Of a DNA stretch of 64,000 nucleotides, positions 1 through 10,452 are shown in pieces. Position numbers and translations under genes: made by a program. Source of the stretch: Rhizoclosmatium globosum (taxonomy: Eukaryota; Chytridiomycota; Chytridiomycetes; Chytridiales; Chytriomycetaceae); the NCBI GenBank assembly GCA_002104985.1, contig MCGO01000020.1, positions 248,001-312,000 on the forward strand. The letters run 5' to 3'. The notes under the pieces are model-generated. The model did not search any database. It saw only the letters and a program-made list of their open reading frames with translations, and was not told the DNA's origin. Position 1 is the stretch's first letter. Each line of letters begins with the position of its first letter.

Positions 1-556
1 TTTCCTTGATTCCGTGAGCCCAATTAAAACGGGATTCACCCGACAAGCAAACTGCGCTTCCGGCCTCGAGTAAAAGAGCAATATGCTTTGCATTCTCGAT
101 TTCAGGAAAAGCATCTCTTGAGTAAGAATCCGATGTTGAAGCTTGTCCAACATAACGAAAGTCCATCACAAGTGGCGACAAGAAACTGAATATTACGACT
201 CCATCCTCAAACCTTGCGAGATCCACGTGTTCGACGATTCCTTCACCGGGACTATAATGATTCGCAATCATCTGATCGAATGCAGGAGTTCGTGACTGGA
301 GGTTACTGGGAAGCAGAGCCTTCGCTATGCCCAACAGAGGATCCAAGAAACTCGGCAGAGCATTTCCAAACCGCATAGCTTGGTTTGCGCCAATGTCAGG
401 CTCAAACAAAGCGCGCAGATGAGGTTCCAATGCCAGCATCAAGTCCAGGGGGAGAAGCCCGTCCATGACTATCAAACCAGGAATCTGAGCATGTTCAAAG
501 AGAGTTATTTCGTCTTCATCGTCGCTGATTTCGCCAAAGAGTTCGTGAAAGGTCAT
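1..556 (-). CDS. AlkB-like Fe(II)/2-oxoglutarate dioxygenase (C-terminus cut by window edge)
   Basis: The minus strand is open without a stop from ATG at 556 to the window edge, giving 185 residues. They read as an AlkB-fold dioxygenase: NHYSPGEGIVEHVD carries Fe ligands H110 and D112, and LSGESRFNWAHGI carries the third ligand, H181, in the usual LSGxxRxxWxHGI context. The 2-oxoglutarate-binding arginines would lie past the edge and are not seen. AlkB proteins oxidatively demethylate nucleic acids or proteins; the substrate cannot be told here. No intron is needed in the visible part. The start codon lies only 20 bp from that of the divergent DPH7 gene, so the two must share a promoter. The N-terminus has a short acidic stretch (SDDEDE). 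Family assignment is firm, subfamily (ALKBH type) open. Confidence 0.82.
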   Translation of the reverse strand, partial: MTFHELFGEISDDEDEITLFEHAQIPGLIVMDGLLPLDLMLALEPHLRALFEPDIGANQAMRFGNALPSFLDPLLGIAKALLPSNLQSRTPAFDQMIANHYSPGEGIVEHVDLARFEDGVVIFSFLSPLVMDFRYVGQASTSDSYSRDAFPEIENAKHIALLLEAGSAVCLSGESRFNWAHGIKE

Positions 557-576
557 TTGAGCAAAAGAAAAGAACC

Positions 577-1756
577 ATGGAACCAAAGCAGATTGTTGAC
601 ACGCAACTGTGCTGCGATGCCTGCGAATTCAGCCCGTTTTCAGATAGTAACGAGATAGTTGCTGTTGGTACATATCAAGTGGTTGGGCAGGAGGACGAAG
701 GTGGAACCGCGCGAGAAGGTCGAGTCCTCCTCTTTGATTCGATCAAGGGGACGGAACTGCAGCGCTTTGACTGTGGCGCTGTCCTGGACCTTGAATGGTT
801 GGTTGTTGAAGTTTCTGCGTGAACTGATGAGGTTACAGGTCGCATCAGAAACTGAACGAGAAAGCAACACTCGCTGTCGCGGATGCCCTCGGGAACGTGA
901 CTCTTCACACTCTCGATAACGATACAAAGAAATTGAATCAACTGACAAATTACAATAATGCCTTGGACAAGATTCTGTGTCTCTCAATTGATTGGTCAAA
1001 TCGCCTCACTTCAAATACAACTCCAAATATAATCGTCAGTCAAAGTAATGGGGACCTGACGTTACTTGAACTTACAAACTCGTCGCTGGTCGAAAAGGAA
1101 ACTTGGAATGCACATGGCTTTGAGGCATGGATCGCTGCATTTGATGCGTGGCAACCTGAATCTGTCGTATATTCTGGAGGCGACGATTGTATACTTAAAG
1201 TATGGGATATGCGAGCGGGTACGGCGATGGAGAGGATGAAGAGTCGAAAGTAAGTGTTTCTTCGTCCCCAACTCACGTATCCTGCATAATAATCCTCCAT
1301 GGTTGGCTTCAGGCATTCAGCAGGAGTTTGTAGTATTCAGTCGAATCCGTTTAGAGAACATATCTTGGCAACTGGAAGGTCTGCCTTGTTCATAATCAGA
1401 TTCCAGATGAAACTGACCAATATTCCAGCTACGACGAACACATTTTGATATGGGACACGCGTTTTTTCAAAAATCCTCTCCACGACCATCACACAGAGGG
1501 AGGAGGGGTATGGCGTATCAAATGGCATCCCAAGAATCCACTCAGAATGTTGACAGCTTCAATGCACAGCGGATTCCACGTTATCGACTACGATGAAGAT
1601 TATACTGGATCACAGACGGTCACGATATATAAAAATGAAGAGCATGGTTCATTGGCATATGGTGCGGATTGGAGTTACGCTGAACCTGTTGATGGCGTAG
1701 ATCATTTGAAAGGAACATGTTCATTCTATGACCATTCATTTCATTTATGGAACTAG
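577..1756 (+). CDS. DPH7: Diphthine methyltransferase DPH7 (WD40 protein)
   Basis: Four exons, 577-797, 839-1249, 1313-1378 and 1429-1756, with GT-AG introns of 41, 63 and 50 nt, give 341 aa in one frame. The product is a WD40 propeller with blades ending SGGDDCILKVWDMR and GSYDEHILIWDTR. The C-terminal segment GGGVWRIKWHP ... SFYDHSFHLW is typical of DPH7/WDR85 (yeast Rrt2). Family knowledge: DPH7 hydrolyses the methyl ester of diphthine methyl ester on elongation factor 2 before the final amidation of diphthamide. It is cytosolic. The start MEPKQIVDTQLCCDACEFSP has the usual family beginning. The gene runs head to head with the AlkB-like gene and its stop lies 46 bp from the convergent SET gene. 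Length matches the family. Confidence 0.88.
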
Positions 1757-1802
1757 AAAAAATAAACTTGGTCAAGAATCGTGGTATTAATTGACATTTA
1801 GT

Positions 1803-3157
1803 TTATTGAAGTGCCATCTCTTTAAGAGCGTCAGTAACTTCAGCTGCTTGCTTTCGCCCGCCCTTCTTCTTTCCGCTTCTATTATTAATTGCCGGAGTAC
1901 TGGACCCAATCAAACTGTCCACTTTCTCCAAGCATGCATCAATGGGCCCAAACGCAATGTGAGAGCTGTGTAATAACTCGTGTGATCGCGTCTTCAGTCC
2001 GTCCATAAGTTTTTTGAGTCGATTTAGTTCCTTGAGTGTTGCAGCATCTTTGATTCGCTCGTCGCCTTCGGTAGTAGTTGTGCTCTGACTACTGCTACTC
2101 GAGGGTCGCTCTGTAGGAGTTGCACTTTGCGCGAGAGCGGCCTTTCTTGCATCTTCCATCCCTTTCAAGAACTCGTTTGTTTCCAGTAGTGTTCGACGTA
2201 GATTAAGAACTAGGCGGTCCGCCTTTGTTTGAACATTGTCCAACTGTTTTTGAGTCGCAATTTGATGACATTGCTCACAGTATCCAGAAAGTTTCCCAAC
2301 ACGTCCGTCACAAGGACTTCCTGTCTCGGTGATGATGTTTCCCCACGGAAAAGCTCTACAGACATAATCTTCATACTTTGGTCCAACCAACTCTTTACCT
2401 TGGATATCTTTCAACAGGCCAATTCGTTCCAGTGGAGAGCAACACCATTCACAGGTGCAGTAAAAGAGGAAATGCTCCTCCAGTCGTCGTTGTCGATCCT
2501 CTGCAAGTTCAACCATAGCCACTAAATCAATATACGAGATTGTGATTTCTTCTCCTGGTGCTATCATTCGCTTTGACGTGAGAGTGTAGGTTGGAAGACC
2601 AGCCTCATCAGGATCCTCCTCAAACACAGCACAATTGGGATCACATGAATGATTTGCATACGAGAGAGTCACGAGAAGGCCAGTTGGAAACGAATTGCAT
2701 TCAACGACAAAGTAATATCTGAGTATTTCGTCTCTAGTGGGCGGGTTCAGTGGATTCGGAGGAGGCGACACTCGTTCCCAGGCTTCGATGCTTTCGATTG
2801 CCGATTTGATTGAATTCGCAGGGATTTGGTCTCGTCGTGCTTGTGAAATCATGTCGATTGAGGCAGGAAACAGATTGGAGAGCAGGGCCGTGTTTGAGGG
2901 AACCTGGCGACAGCGGAACAAAAGACGGGCGGCTAAATGCGATGCCAGGTAAGAACTGTCAAAATGAAGTTAGATGCCATCTTGCTTTGTGTTGCTACCC
3001 ACCCGACAGCCCAGGTTTCAAACACTGACTCCTTCAGTAAAAGAGTGTCCTCGGGGATTCCTCCCTCAAAACCCTCACAAGGAACACATACGAATCCATT
3101 GCCCTTTCCTTCAATTGGCTGTGCTCGGATGCAGGAAGACTGGAAGAAAACAGGCAT
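1803..3157 (-). CDS. SET-domain protein methyltransferase (SMYD/Set5-like, no MYND finger seen)
   Basis: Two exons on the minus strand, 3157-3003 and 2955-1803, joined across a 47-nt intron (GTGGGT...ACAG), encode 435 aa. The N-terminal exon holds the start of the SET fold (GKGNGFVCVP, then an acidic/hydrophobic strand). The second exon continues ASHLAARLLFRCRQ, has the cofactor-binding core SYANHSCDPNCAVF and GEEITISYIDL, and a post-SET cysteine cluster CTCEWC with further Cys pairs (CDGRVGKLSGYCEQCHQ). The last third is a low-complexity Ser/Thr/Glu stretch and a Lys-rich tail. SET enzymes transfer methyl from S-adenosylmethionine to lysine; the target is unknown. The insertion typical of a MYND zinc finger is not visible. 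The first ATG that keeps the whole SET N-terminus was chosen. Confidence 0.8.
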
Positions 3158-3353
3158 TTGAGACTGAGAAATCACGTGATGTTTTGAGACGGAAAATTGT
3201 CAAAAAACGCAAATCCCTTCACAAAAGCGACCTTTGAATCTGCTCCGTCTTCTTGATTGCGCAGCCTTACTCTTATTCTGCTAAAGACTTGACGCTCTTT
3301 CTTGAAACACTCTGCTCTTCAACTCTTCTTCTCGACTGTGTTCCTTTGCAGAT
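3158..3353. promoter_or_regulatory. Divergent intergenic promoter region (SET gene / secreted protein)
   Basis: These 196 bp separate the start codons of two divergent genes and must hold both promoters. The right half is pyrimidine-rich (CTCTTTCTTG, CTCTTCAACTCTTCTTCTCG) just before the secreted-protein ATG, a common fungal promoter texture. No clear TATA box was recognised. Confidence 0.4.
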
Positions 3354-4353
3354 ATGCGTTTGTCTTTATTGATCGTCGCAACTTCGTTGCTTCAATCTGT
3401 CAGTGCCGTTAATCAGTGCGCCACCTTAAATATCGCGGACGGAGGTTTCGTGTGCGCGGGACCAGGAGCGTTTACATATTGTAGTGGAGGAGGTGAGAAT
3501 CAAGTTTTATAGAACGCGAAATTCAACATCATTATCGATTTATCAACTCCTTCTCATAGTTCCTAGTACATTTGGAGCTCAAAAATGTCAACCGGGACTT
3601 CAGTGTTGCCAGGCTTCAAAGAGCTGCGACTACGCGTCTTCTTGTTCATCCGGAACACCACCGAAACTTGATGGAGCCGACAGTGGAAGTGATGGTGGAA
3701 TTATTATTAACGCTGGATTGGGTAATCAAGCCTCAACTGCCCCTATTGCTGTTCAAACAACCGCTGCGGCCGTCGTCAGCTCATATGCTCCAGTACAGCC
3801 CAGTCCGGCACCAGCATCTGTGCTTCCTCAAACAAGTGCAGGTTCAAGTGGGGCACAATCAACGGCAGCAGGAAACAATAACGGAGGAAATGGCGGAAGT
3901 GGAGGCAACAACGGTGGAATTACAACGTCAATCAACTACCAGATCCCACCACCTATCGTTATCCCACCAAGACCAATCGCACCTCCAACCCCAACAAGAA
4001 CGTACCACTCATGGAAGCATCACAAACACGTACCAAGAACTTCGACGACTTCTAAAGCTAGACACACTTACCCCATGCACCACGTCCACCACTACAAGAA
4101 GCCAAGAGTCACAAGAACCTACAAACACCACTACAGAACCAAAACAACCACAACTGTGACTACTAAAACAAAGAAGAAGTCAGTGACTAAGACTACACCA
4201 AAGACTGCTCCTCCATACCCAGGAAGCAACTTTGCACTAGACAAGGAGGGTATGCTCATTGGTGCTATTCAAGGAGAACAGCGGGCTCAACCATTCAACC
4301 AAATCGTGGGACCAGGGCTGGACATGACCCGTTGGTGCCTGGACCATACGTGA
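3354..4353 (+). CDS. Secreted Cys-rich protein, one CBM19-like module plus Pro/His/Thr-rich tail
   Basis: Exons 3354-3492 and 3560-4353 are joined by a 67-nt intron. A hydrophobic signal peptide (MRLSLLIVATSLLQSVSA) precedes a small cysteine module: QCATLNIADGGFVCAGPGAF, TYC, then CQPGLQCCQASKSCDYASSC. Spacing resembles fungal CBM19-type chitin-binding modules, but this is a pattern match only. After it come a Ser/Ala/Gly linker and a long basic stretch rich in His, Lys, Pro and Thr, typical of wall-associated secreted proteins. The frame stops at 4353, but the next frame continues to a stop at about 4409 with a plausible tail (DPLVPGPYVKDIAKGG). One extra G in the GGG run near 4317 would join them, so the annotated C-terminus may be wrong. 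The intron lies inside the Cys module, at the same place as in the next gene. Confidence 0.7.
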
Positions 4354-4409
4354 AAGATATCGCGAAGGGGGGTAACCCAGGATACGTCCTGCCAAAATAC
4401 AACCCGTAA

Positions 4410-4860
4410 AACCTAATCTGTTACAAATTACTCAACGAATGTTATCATTGAACCACGTGTATTATCTATAGATTCTTTTTTTTCATTTTTTTGTGAACAG
4501 TTTCCCCCTATATTTTACGAACTCTAATTTCTTATTTGAGTAAATAAACGCGCATAATAGTACCTCATGAACACGTTTAAGTTAATTGGTAATTTTTGCT
4601 GCAGCTGTTCCGTTTCAAAAGACTCAATTTCGTCAACGAATGAGTGAACGCACGACAACAAGAATGCCTTCATAAATTCTAGTTTCTTGCTCCGATTGAT
4701 TCAAATGAAGCAACGTCCTTCGAACGCGTCTCTGTTGACTGTTTTGGAAAAATTCGCAGATCCCAACTGACAATCCCTTCATCGTCGATATTTCCCTGCT
4801 ACAAAGGAATCGTCCATACCCATCAATAGCCCACAGATCAAAGCCGCTCGATAATCTAAA
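4410..4860. other. Intergenic region between the two secreted-protein genes
   Basis: AT-rich 3' flank (T runs near 4488, AATAAACG near 4541) followed by the promoter region of the next gene. No coding signal or RNA gene was recognised. Confidence 0.5.
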
Positions 4861-5915
4861 ATGCTCATCTATTCCGTCTATGTCTTGGCGGTAGCTTCTA
4901 TAATCTCCGCACAGCAGACCACGACGAGCGCTGTTGCTGCTGCTGCCGTCAACCCCTCTGCTACCTCTACTGCTGCAGCGCCTGTAACTACAACTGTAGT
5001 AGCTCCTGTAGTCACAACTGCTGCTGCAATTGTTCAGACTTCTTCTGCAAACGGAAATGTTGCCGCCACATCAGCACCCGTTTCTCCCGTTGCCTCAGCT
5101 GCGACATCAGCATCAGTTCCCGTGTCAGTCCAACCAACAGTATTTGCAACTGCAACAGCTACGGCTACGGCTACGGCGGGTGGATCAGGGAGCACTGCGT
5201 TTAACCCTGCAACCGCTTGTCAGGGTTTAGCTGATGGAGCTTTCGCTTGTGCGAGTTCTTCTCAATTTACCACGTGTTCTGCTGGAGGTACGTTTTTTTT
5301 TTCTGTAGAAGTTGGCTTTTTATTTAATTCTGTCAATTTCAGTTCTTCAATTGGCACAAGTACAAGCATGTCAGCCTGGTTTGGTTTGTTGCCAATCCAC
5401 TAAACGTTGTGAATGGCCGGGAACTTGTCCAAACGCACCATCAAACTGGACTCCAACGACCAATAGCAACAACTGTCAGGGTGCTGCTGATTACTCATTC
5501 GTGTGTCCAAATCAGAGTCAATATACATATTGTTTGGCTGGAGGTATACTTTCTTTAATACGCCCGTTTGAAAGCTGATGAACTGTCCTTCATAATAGCT
5601 CCCGTATTGAGCCAAGTTTCTAACTGTCAATTGGGCCTTGTTTGTTGCCAAAGTAGCCGCGCGTGTGTATCGCAAGGGCAATGTAATGGACCTACCGTGT
5701 ACCCAACTCAGGTCTTCACCACAACGTCAAAAGGAGGACCAAGAAGAACATATGTGCACCACAAACACAAGAAGTTCACAGCTAAAATCCGTCACCATCA
5801 CAAACACAACCCGTTCAAGAGCCCCAAGACAAAGAAAACAACAGCCACTGCGACTACAATGACCACTGCGACTACAAAGACCACTGTGACTACCGTGAGC
5901 ACTAAATCGGCTTAG
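4861..5915 (+). CDS. Secreted Cys-rich protein with two CBM19-like modules
   Basis: Three exons, 4861-5287, 5343-5543 and 5599-5915, with two introns of 55 nt each, encode 314 aa. A signal peptide (MLIYSVYVLAVASIISAQQ) leads into a Thr/Ala/Val-rich region likely to be O-glycosylated. Two Cys modules follow: ACQGLADGAFACASSSQFTTC with CQPGLVCCQSTKRCEWPGTC, and NCQGAADYSFVCPNQSQYTYC with CQLGLVCCQSSRACVSQGQC. The C-terminus is His/Lys- then Thr-rich (KKTTATATTMTTATTKTT). Both introns interrupt their module directly after the third-cysteine segment (C-x-A-G-G), as in the upstream neighbour, so these two genes are paralogues. Role inferred: cell-wall or chitin-associated surface protein. No catalytic domain is visible. 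Confidence 0.75.
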
Positions 5916-6064
5916 AATTGTACAATGGGAGAATGTAATCGCGTGTTGAAGGCCTTTTTCTTCGACTCTATGTAAAATGCTCTAGTTTTTATCCACATTA
6001 ATATAATTAGATTTTTATTCTCGTTTCTATAATTATTATGGTTTCAATAAAGAAGTATGCCTTT

Positions 6065-6731
6065 TTAGCTTTTCACTTTCCGCAAGAATGACTTTATCCA
6101 CTCTCCGAGTCGAGGCTTCCATACAGATGACCGCGATGATGCTGTTGAACCTGAACAACTAGAATCTGAGCGAGGAACTAATGTAACCTCTGATGAGCGC
6201 CCACCATTTTGTTTCATATGGTCGAGTATCAGTTGCCAACTTGCTTGTGTTGCAGCATCTTCTACAACTAAATCATATCCCAATATCCTTAACATCCGTC
6301 GTTCAAGAGTATTCAAAATTGCCAGTGAACAAACCCCCGCTTCCCTTGACCAGTCGTGATTCATAATATCCGCCTTGTCCGTCCAATATTTATAGGCAAC
6401 CACGTATGCAACGAGAAGCACCAGAAGTGGAGCTTCTTCGGGTACTCCATCTGGAAACAGTTTTTTTGGCGCCTCCTTTTGTTCAAAAAGTCGGTTGACG
6501 AAAGTTACGGTCGCCAAAAGGAGTTCGGGTGATGGATACGACACTCCATACAAACGTTTGGCGAAACGTCTGACTTTAGTGACTTGTTCCATGGGAAATG
6601 GAACGTGGTACTCGATAGTGTTGACCAGGAAGTCTACGAAAGGAACAGGTGTGAGCCAATTGAAGGTTTTGTATCAGAGTTCCCAAACCTGTTAGTGAGC
6701 ATACGTCGCTATTAAAGGTTTCTTCGAGCAT
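6065..6731 (-). CDS. Cyclin-box protein A (Pho80/PCL-like)
   Basis: Exons 6731-6689 and 6633-6065 (55-nt intron) encode 203 aa. The cyclin fold is recognised from LLLATVTFVNRLFE, LLVLLVAYVVAYKYWTDKAD, LNTLERRMLRILGYDLVVED and WQLILDHM, the pattern of Pho80/PCL-type cyclins that activate a Pho85/CDK5-like kinase. The short first exon (MLEETFNSDVCSLTG) and the phase-1 intron after it are shared with the genes upstream. The protein ends in a tryptophan/lysine motif (LGEWIKSFLRK) that recurs in the paralogues. It is the last of six tandem cyclin genes and the most divergent of the short ones. Kinase partner and function are unknown. Confidence 0.72.
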
Positions 6732-6826
6732 TTTCTTGAGCCACTGGCGGTGTGGGATTCCTCGTCTTCCATTTTCGCCAAAAATTGTTGACAGGTTGTG
6801 ACTCACAAAAAACAAGCTTACTAATT

Positions 6827-8044
6827 TTATTCAGTTGCGACTCCACCTGTTTCAAGATGAGTAACATTCGAGACTTTGGCTTGTTCTTTGCTGAATAACT
6901 TCCAAAAACGTTTCCAACCCTTCCAGTTTTGTTTTGGCTCCAACTCTCGGCCAATTACATCATTAACAGGAGCTGCTTTCTTTTTATCTCTACCTAGAGT
7001 ATTAAACTTTGGCATCGGTTCAGGTTCATTCCAGGCCGTGGCATGATCTTTTGTCGTTGCTCTTCTTCGTAATAGAGTATCCTCCTCCTCAAGGATGCGT
7101 TCATCAGTTCCCAAATTTTTAGAATCATCTTGTTCCGTGGAATTTGTTTTGATGTGGCTACTCCAAATGCTTGAAGCTGCTCGAGTTTCAGAAGCTGCTC
7201 GAGTCTCTGACGCTGGTCGTTGTCGACCCTCCATGATTAGACGTTGCGAAACGCTTGGACGGTCACAAATCCCCACCTTAGATCTGTTGCGTTGTATAGT
7301 ATTGCTTGCCGTACTTGCTCGCGAGGATACTTCATTTGACACTAATGAAGCAAATGCATCAGTTGTACTAATTCGCACCATCTAGAGAAAAGTCTTATTC
7401 AATGGTCAACTCGATGATTTAAATGGATCAGATTACCATGTACGCATCGGCTTCTTCTGTTAAGTCTTGAATTGTTTGCCACCATCGATCTTGGGTTTCC
7501 TCATCCTCAACAACAAGAGCATATTTGATAATCTAAAAAGGTCAAAAATATACATGAGAGATTATGATCATTTTAAGAACTTACTGCCAAAAACTCTCGC
7601 TCCATCGAGTTGACATCTTCAACCGTGAACATGTCACTACAAACTTCCAACCAGGCCTTGTTGAGTATAGCCACATCTGAGCAATACTTATGAGCCGTTA
7701 TTAATGTTGAAAGAAATAGTCGAAAGTGGATAAAACTTGATTTCTCGTCAAAACGAGTTGTTGCAGCAAAATATCGATCGATGTATGTCAAAGCCGAGAG
7801 CATAACATTACTCGGAGACTTTGTGATAGCTAATATGTCTTTCGCGAACTTCCTCAAAGACTGCGTTGTTTCTTCTGGGCATGGAACGTGATGTACAATT
7901 GTAAAAATGGTAACATCTATTACCACTTAATGTTGATATTCGAAGCCTCAAAACCTCACCTGCTAGCGCTTGAGATGCCTTTTGAGCACCAACAGTATTC
8001 TCTAGGATGCTGCAGAACTCTTTTGAGCTCTTCGGATTTTGCAT
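6827..8044 (-). CDS. Cyclin-box protein B (Pho80/PCL-like)
   Basis: Four exons, 8044-7960, 7916-7585, 7532-7437 and 7381-6827, give an uninterrupted 355-aa protein. Exon 1 (MQNPKSSKEFCSILENTVGA...SQALAG) ends at the conserved phase-1 intron. Exon 2 has the cyclin box (LSALTYIDRYFAATTRF, FRLFLSTLITAHKYCSDVA, FTVEDVNSMEREFLA). Exon 3 carries ALVVEDEETQDRWW. The last exon is a Ser/Arg/Glu-rich tail ending in GWKRFWKLFSKEQ, the basic-Trp motif shared by the family. It differs from its neighbours in having two extra introns. Pho80/PCL cyclins pair with a CDK; no other function can be read from the sequence. Confidence 0.75.
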
Positions 8045-8196
8045 TTATGCAACACAATGGCACAAGGATTTTAAGATGAACCAGTCGTCCATAGTGCGAA
8101 AAATCATATAAGATGTTTAACGAGAGTAAAAACAAAAGCTCTATTTGCGATAAGGCAATTCAATAATTCACATTGCTCGATCTGACGTATAAGTTT

Positions 8197-9132
8197 TCAT
8201 TTCCTTTTGTCTTTGTCTTTTTCTCGTTCCACTTTCCCAAACAGTGTGAGAAATCCTTTCCAACTCTTTTTTCTTGCGGCTTCTACTTTTTGCACCAAAG
8301 ACACTGCACTTGCAGCAAATGAACTTCGGGATGCAAAGCTGGCTGTCTGAAGAGATGGGGTTCTTGCGGATAATGGTGATGTAATTGATGTACTTGGTCG
8401 AGATTGGACCTCGCTGTGTTTCGATGCCGAGTTCGAAGGTTCGGCAAGCTCAAGAATATCCTTAATTGTATCTTTCCATGAATCTTGAGTCATGATGTCC
8501 TCCACAAGCAAATCGTAGTAAATACAGTTGTAGAACTCCTTCTCCATCTTGTTAATCTCCACCAACTCAAACATTCCTCCACTAGCTCTTATCCAGGCGG
8601 TGTTTTTTACGGCTCTTTCGTTGACGTACTTATATGCACAAAGGAACGCGGTCAGGAAAAGTTGATAATGGATCAATGGATGTTTTTCGTTGAAACGTAG
8701 TTTCGAGTTGAAATATCGATCTATATACGTTAAAGCCGCAAGTATCACGGAGTATGATGGGTTTGTGATATTCAGAATCTGATATGCGAATTCTCGAAGG
8801 TTCTTGGCCTCCTCAAATGGTATGGGTATCTTTCGGATCATTGTTTTCAGTATTATATCTAGCAGTTAGAACGATTGAGTAAGTTCTAGTGCAGTTCTCT
8901 GTCTTTCGAGACTGAACAAACCTGTTAAGACTTCTGACGCCCCTACTGTCCCAAAACAATCATCCATCGCGTCATAGAGCTCCGAGCCAGTTTTACGTGA
9001 CGACATCTCTTTGTCAGTTGAGGAAGTTGGTGTGTTGAAGGGAAAGATGAGTTGAGAAAAACTACTTGAAATCTTTGCCCCATTGTTCTGCAGGACTTCA
9101 GAGGGATCAACCATTTTGATTGGCTCCCACAT
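8197..9132 (-). CDS. Cyclin-box protein C (Pho80/PCL-like)
   Basis: Exons 9132-8922 and 8858-8197 (63-nt intron) encode 290 aa. The cyclin box is the clearest of the cluster: VILAALTYIDRYFNSKLRF, LIHYQLFLTAFLCAYKYVNE, GGMFELVEINKMEKEF and YDLLVEDIMTQDSW. The tail is Ser-rich (SITSPLSARTPSLQ) and ends KKSWKGFLTLFGKVE, the family C-terminal Trp/Lys motif. A second Met seven residues in (MVDPSEVL) could be the start instead. It is flanked on both sides by paralogues on the same strand. The intron position (after ...SEVLTG) matches genes A, B, D and E. Confidence 0.77.
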
Positions 9133-9200
9133 TGATATTCATCTCAAATACAGATCGATTAATAGTTGTATATTTAACTCGTTAGTAACAATCGTCAATC

Positions 9201-9992
9201 TCAAACAACTTCGACGCTTCCCCGGATAGACTTCCAAAATGCAGTCCATTTGCCAGATATTGTCCCTGTGCTTTTGAGACTCAAAGTACTCTTCCTATTT
9301 CCAAACGATCCAACCAGTGTTCGTGAATCTCCTTCATGAGCACTTTGCGAACCCATTCCCTCATGAACAGTAGTTACTGGCGTCATAATAAACATTGAGT
9401 CCGGAGTATCTCTTTTCGATTTTACGAGTTTATCCAAAAGGTTAACCCATTCTGCTTGTGTTTCAGAGTCCTCCACTCTCAAGTCAAACCTAACCATGCT
9501 GAGAAACATACGTTCCATGGCGTTCACTTCTTCTAACGTGAATAATTCTTGACTTGCTTTTTGCCATGCAGTATTGGTGACGGCTCGCTCATTAATGTAC
9601 TTGTATGCTATAAGAAGTGACAGGAAAACGAGGCGGAAGTGAATCAAATCGTCAGACTCAGAAAACTGGGCGGGCGAAGAAAAGTATCGGATCGTGTACG
9701 TTCTCGCGGCAAGAAGTACTGGATAGGAAGCCTGTGTTGTTCTAACCAGCTGCTTTGTAAACTTATGCAATTGTTCTGTGTTTGAACACGGAATTTCGGC
9801 TAAGACGGTGCAAACCAGGGTGGCTGGTGAGGCGATTGGAGAAAAGTAGATTTGGTTGTGGTGAGATGTCGAATTTAAAAATTGAAGAACTGAACGGGAG
9901 AACTAACCTGCCAGGGCTTGTTTCGCGATTGACGGGTTGTAAGTTTGTTCAAGCTTCTGGTACATAGTTTCGAGGTTCTTGGTAAGGAGCAT
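9201..9992 (-). CDS. Cyclin-box protein D (Pho80/PCL-like)
   Basis: Exons 9992-9908 and 9823-9201 encode 235 aa. Exon 1 is MLLTKNLETMYQKLEQTY...AKQALAG; exon 2 starts ATLVCTVLAEIPC and holds the cyclin box (LLAARTYTIRYFSSPAQF, FRLVFLSLLIAYKYINERA, LFTLEEVNAMERMFLSM, FDLRVEDSETQAEW). The Ser/Thr-rich tail ends KWTAFWKSIRGSVEV, the family motif. The closest relative is the adjacent broken gene E, with which it shares exon 1, the cyclin box and about 150 bp of upstream DNA, so the pair is a recent tandem duplication. Confidence 0.76.
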
Positions 9993-10452
9993 TAATGATC
10001 GGCGATGTCTGTAGTTTTGAAGGTACGATTCGTTAGACCAATTTTTACCTCCGAGTTTCCAAAAATACAAACACGATTGGTCGCCTTCATTTGCCTCAAT
10101 CTGATTGGATGCCCATTTTTCGATCAATGTGGACAGATCGTAGACATCGTGAATTTATAAGATTTGTGGGGTTTACCCAAAAACGAGGACTTCTAATGTA
10201 CGGTACGTTTGAAAAAATCATCTTCATTCCTCTTTCTTTAACGATAAAACGTTCTTACCGTCAAGTTACACCATGAAAATTTGGGTCATGTCAAGAAGCT
10301 GTTTTAACTTATCAAAAATTCAACAAGTTGGCTTTGATCCTGAGAATCCATTCACAAATTGATTTTTCAGTCGTTTTCTCAACTTCAGGTAGAAGCAAAT
10401 GAAAGACGGGTGTATATTATAATTCAGTACAGTGGTTATTCCAACCCAAAAA
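9993..10452. other. Intergenic region upstream of cyclin D / downstream of cyclin E
   Basis: The part next to gene D (to about 10280) resembles the upstream flank of gene E (11218 to about 11540): both have GATCGGCGATG, then TTTTGAAGG, TTTCCAAAAATA and a GATTGG...CTGATTGG stretch. The rest shows nothing recognisable. Confidence 0.45.
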
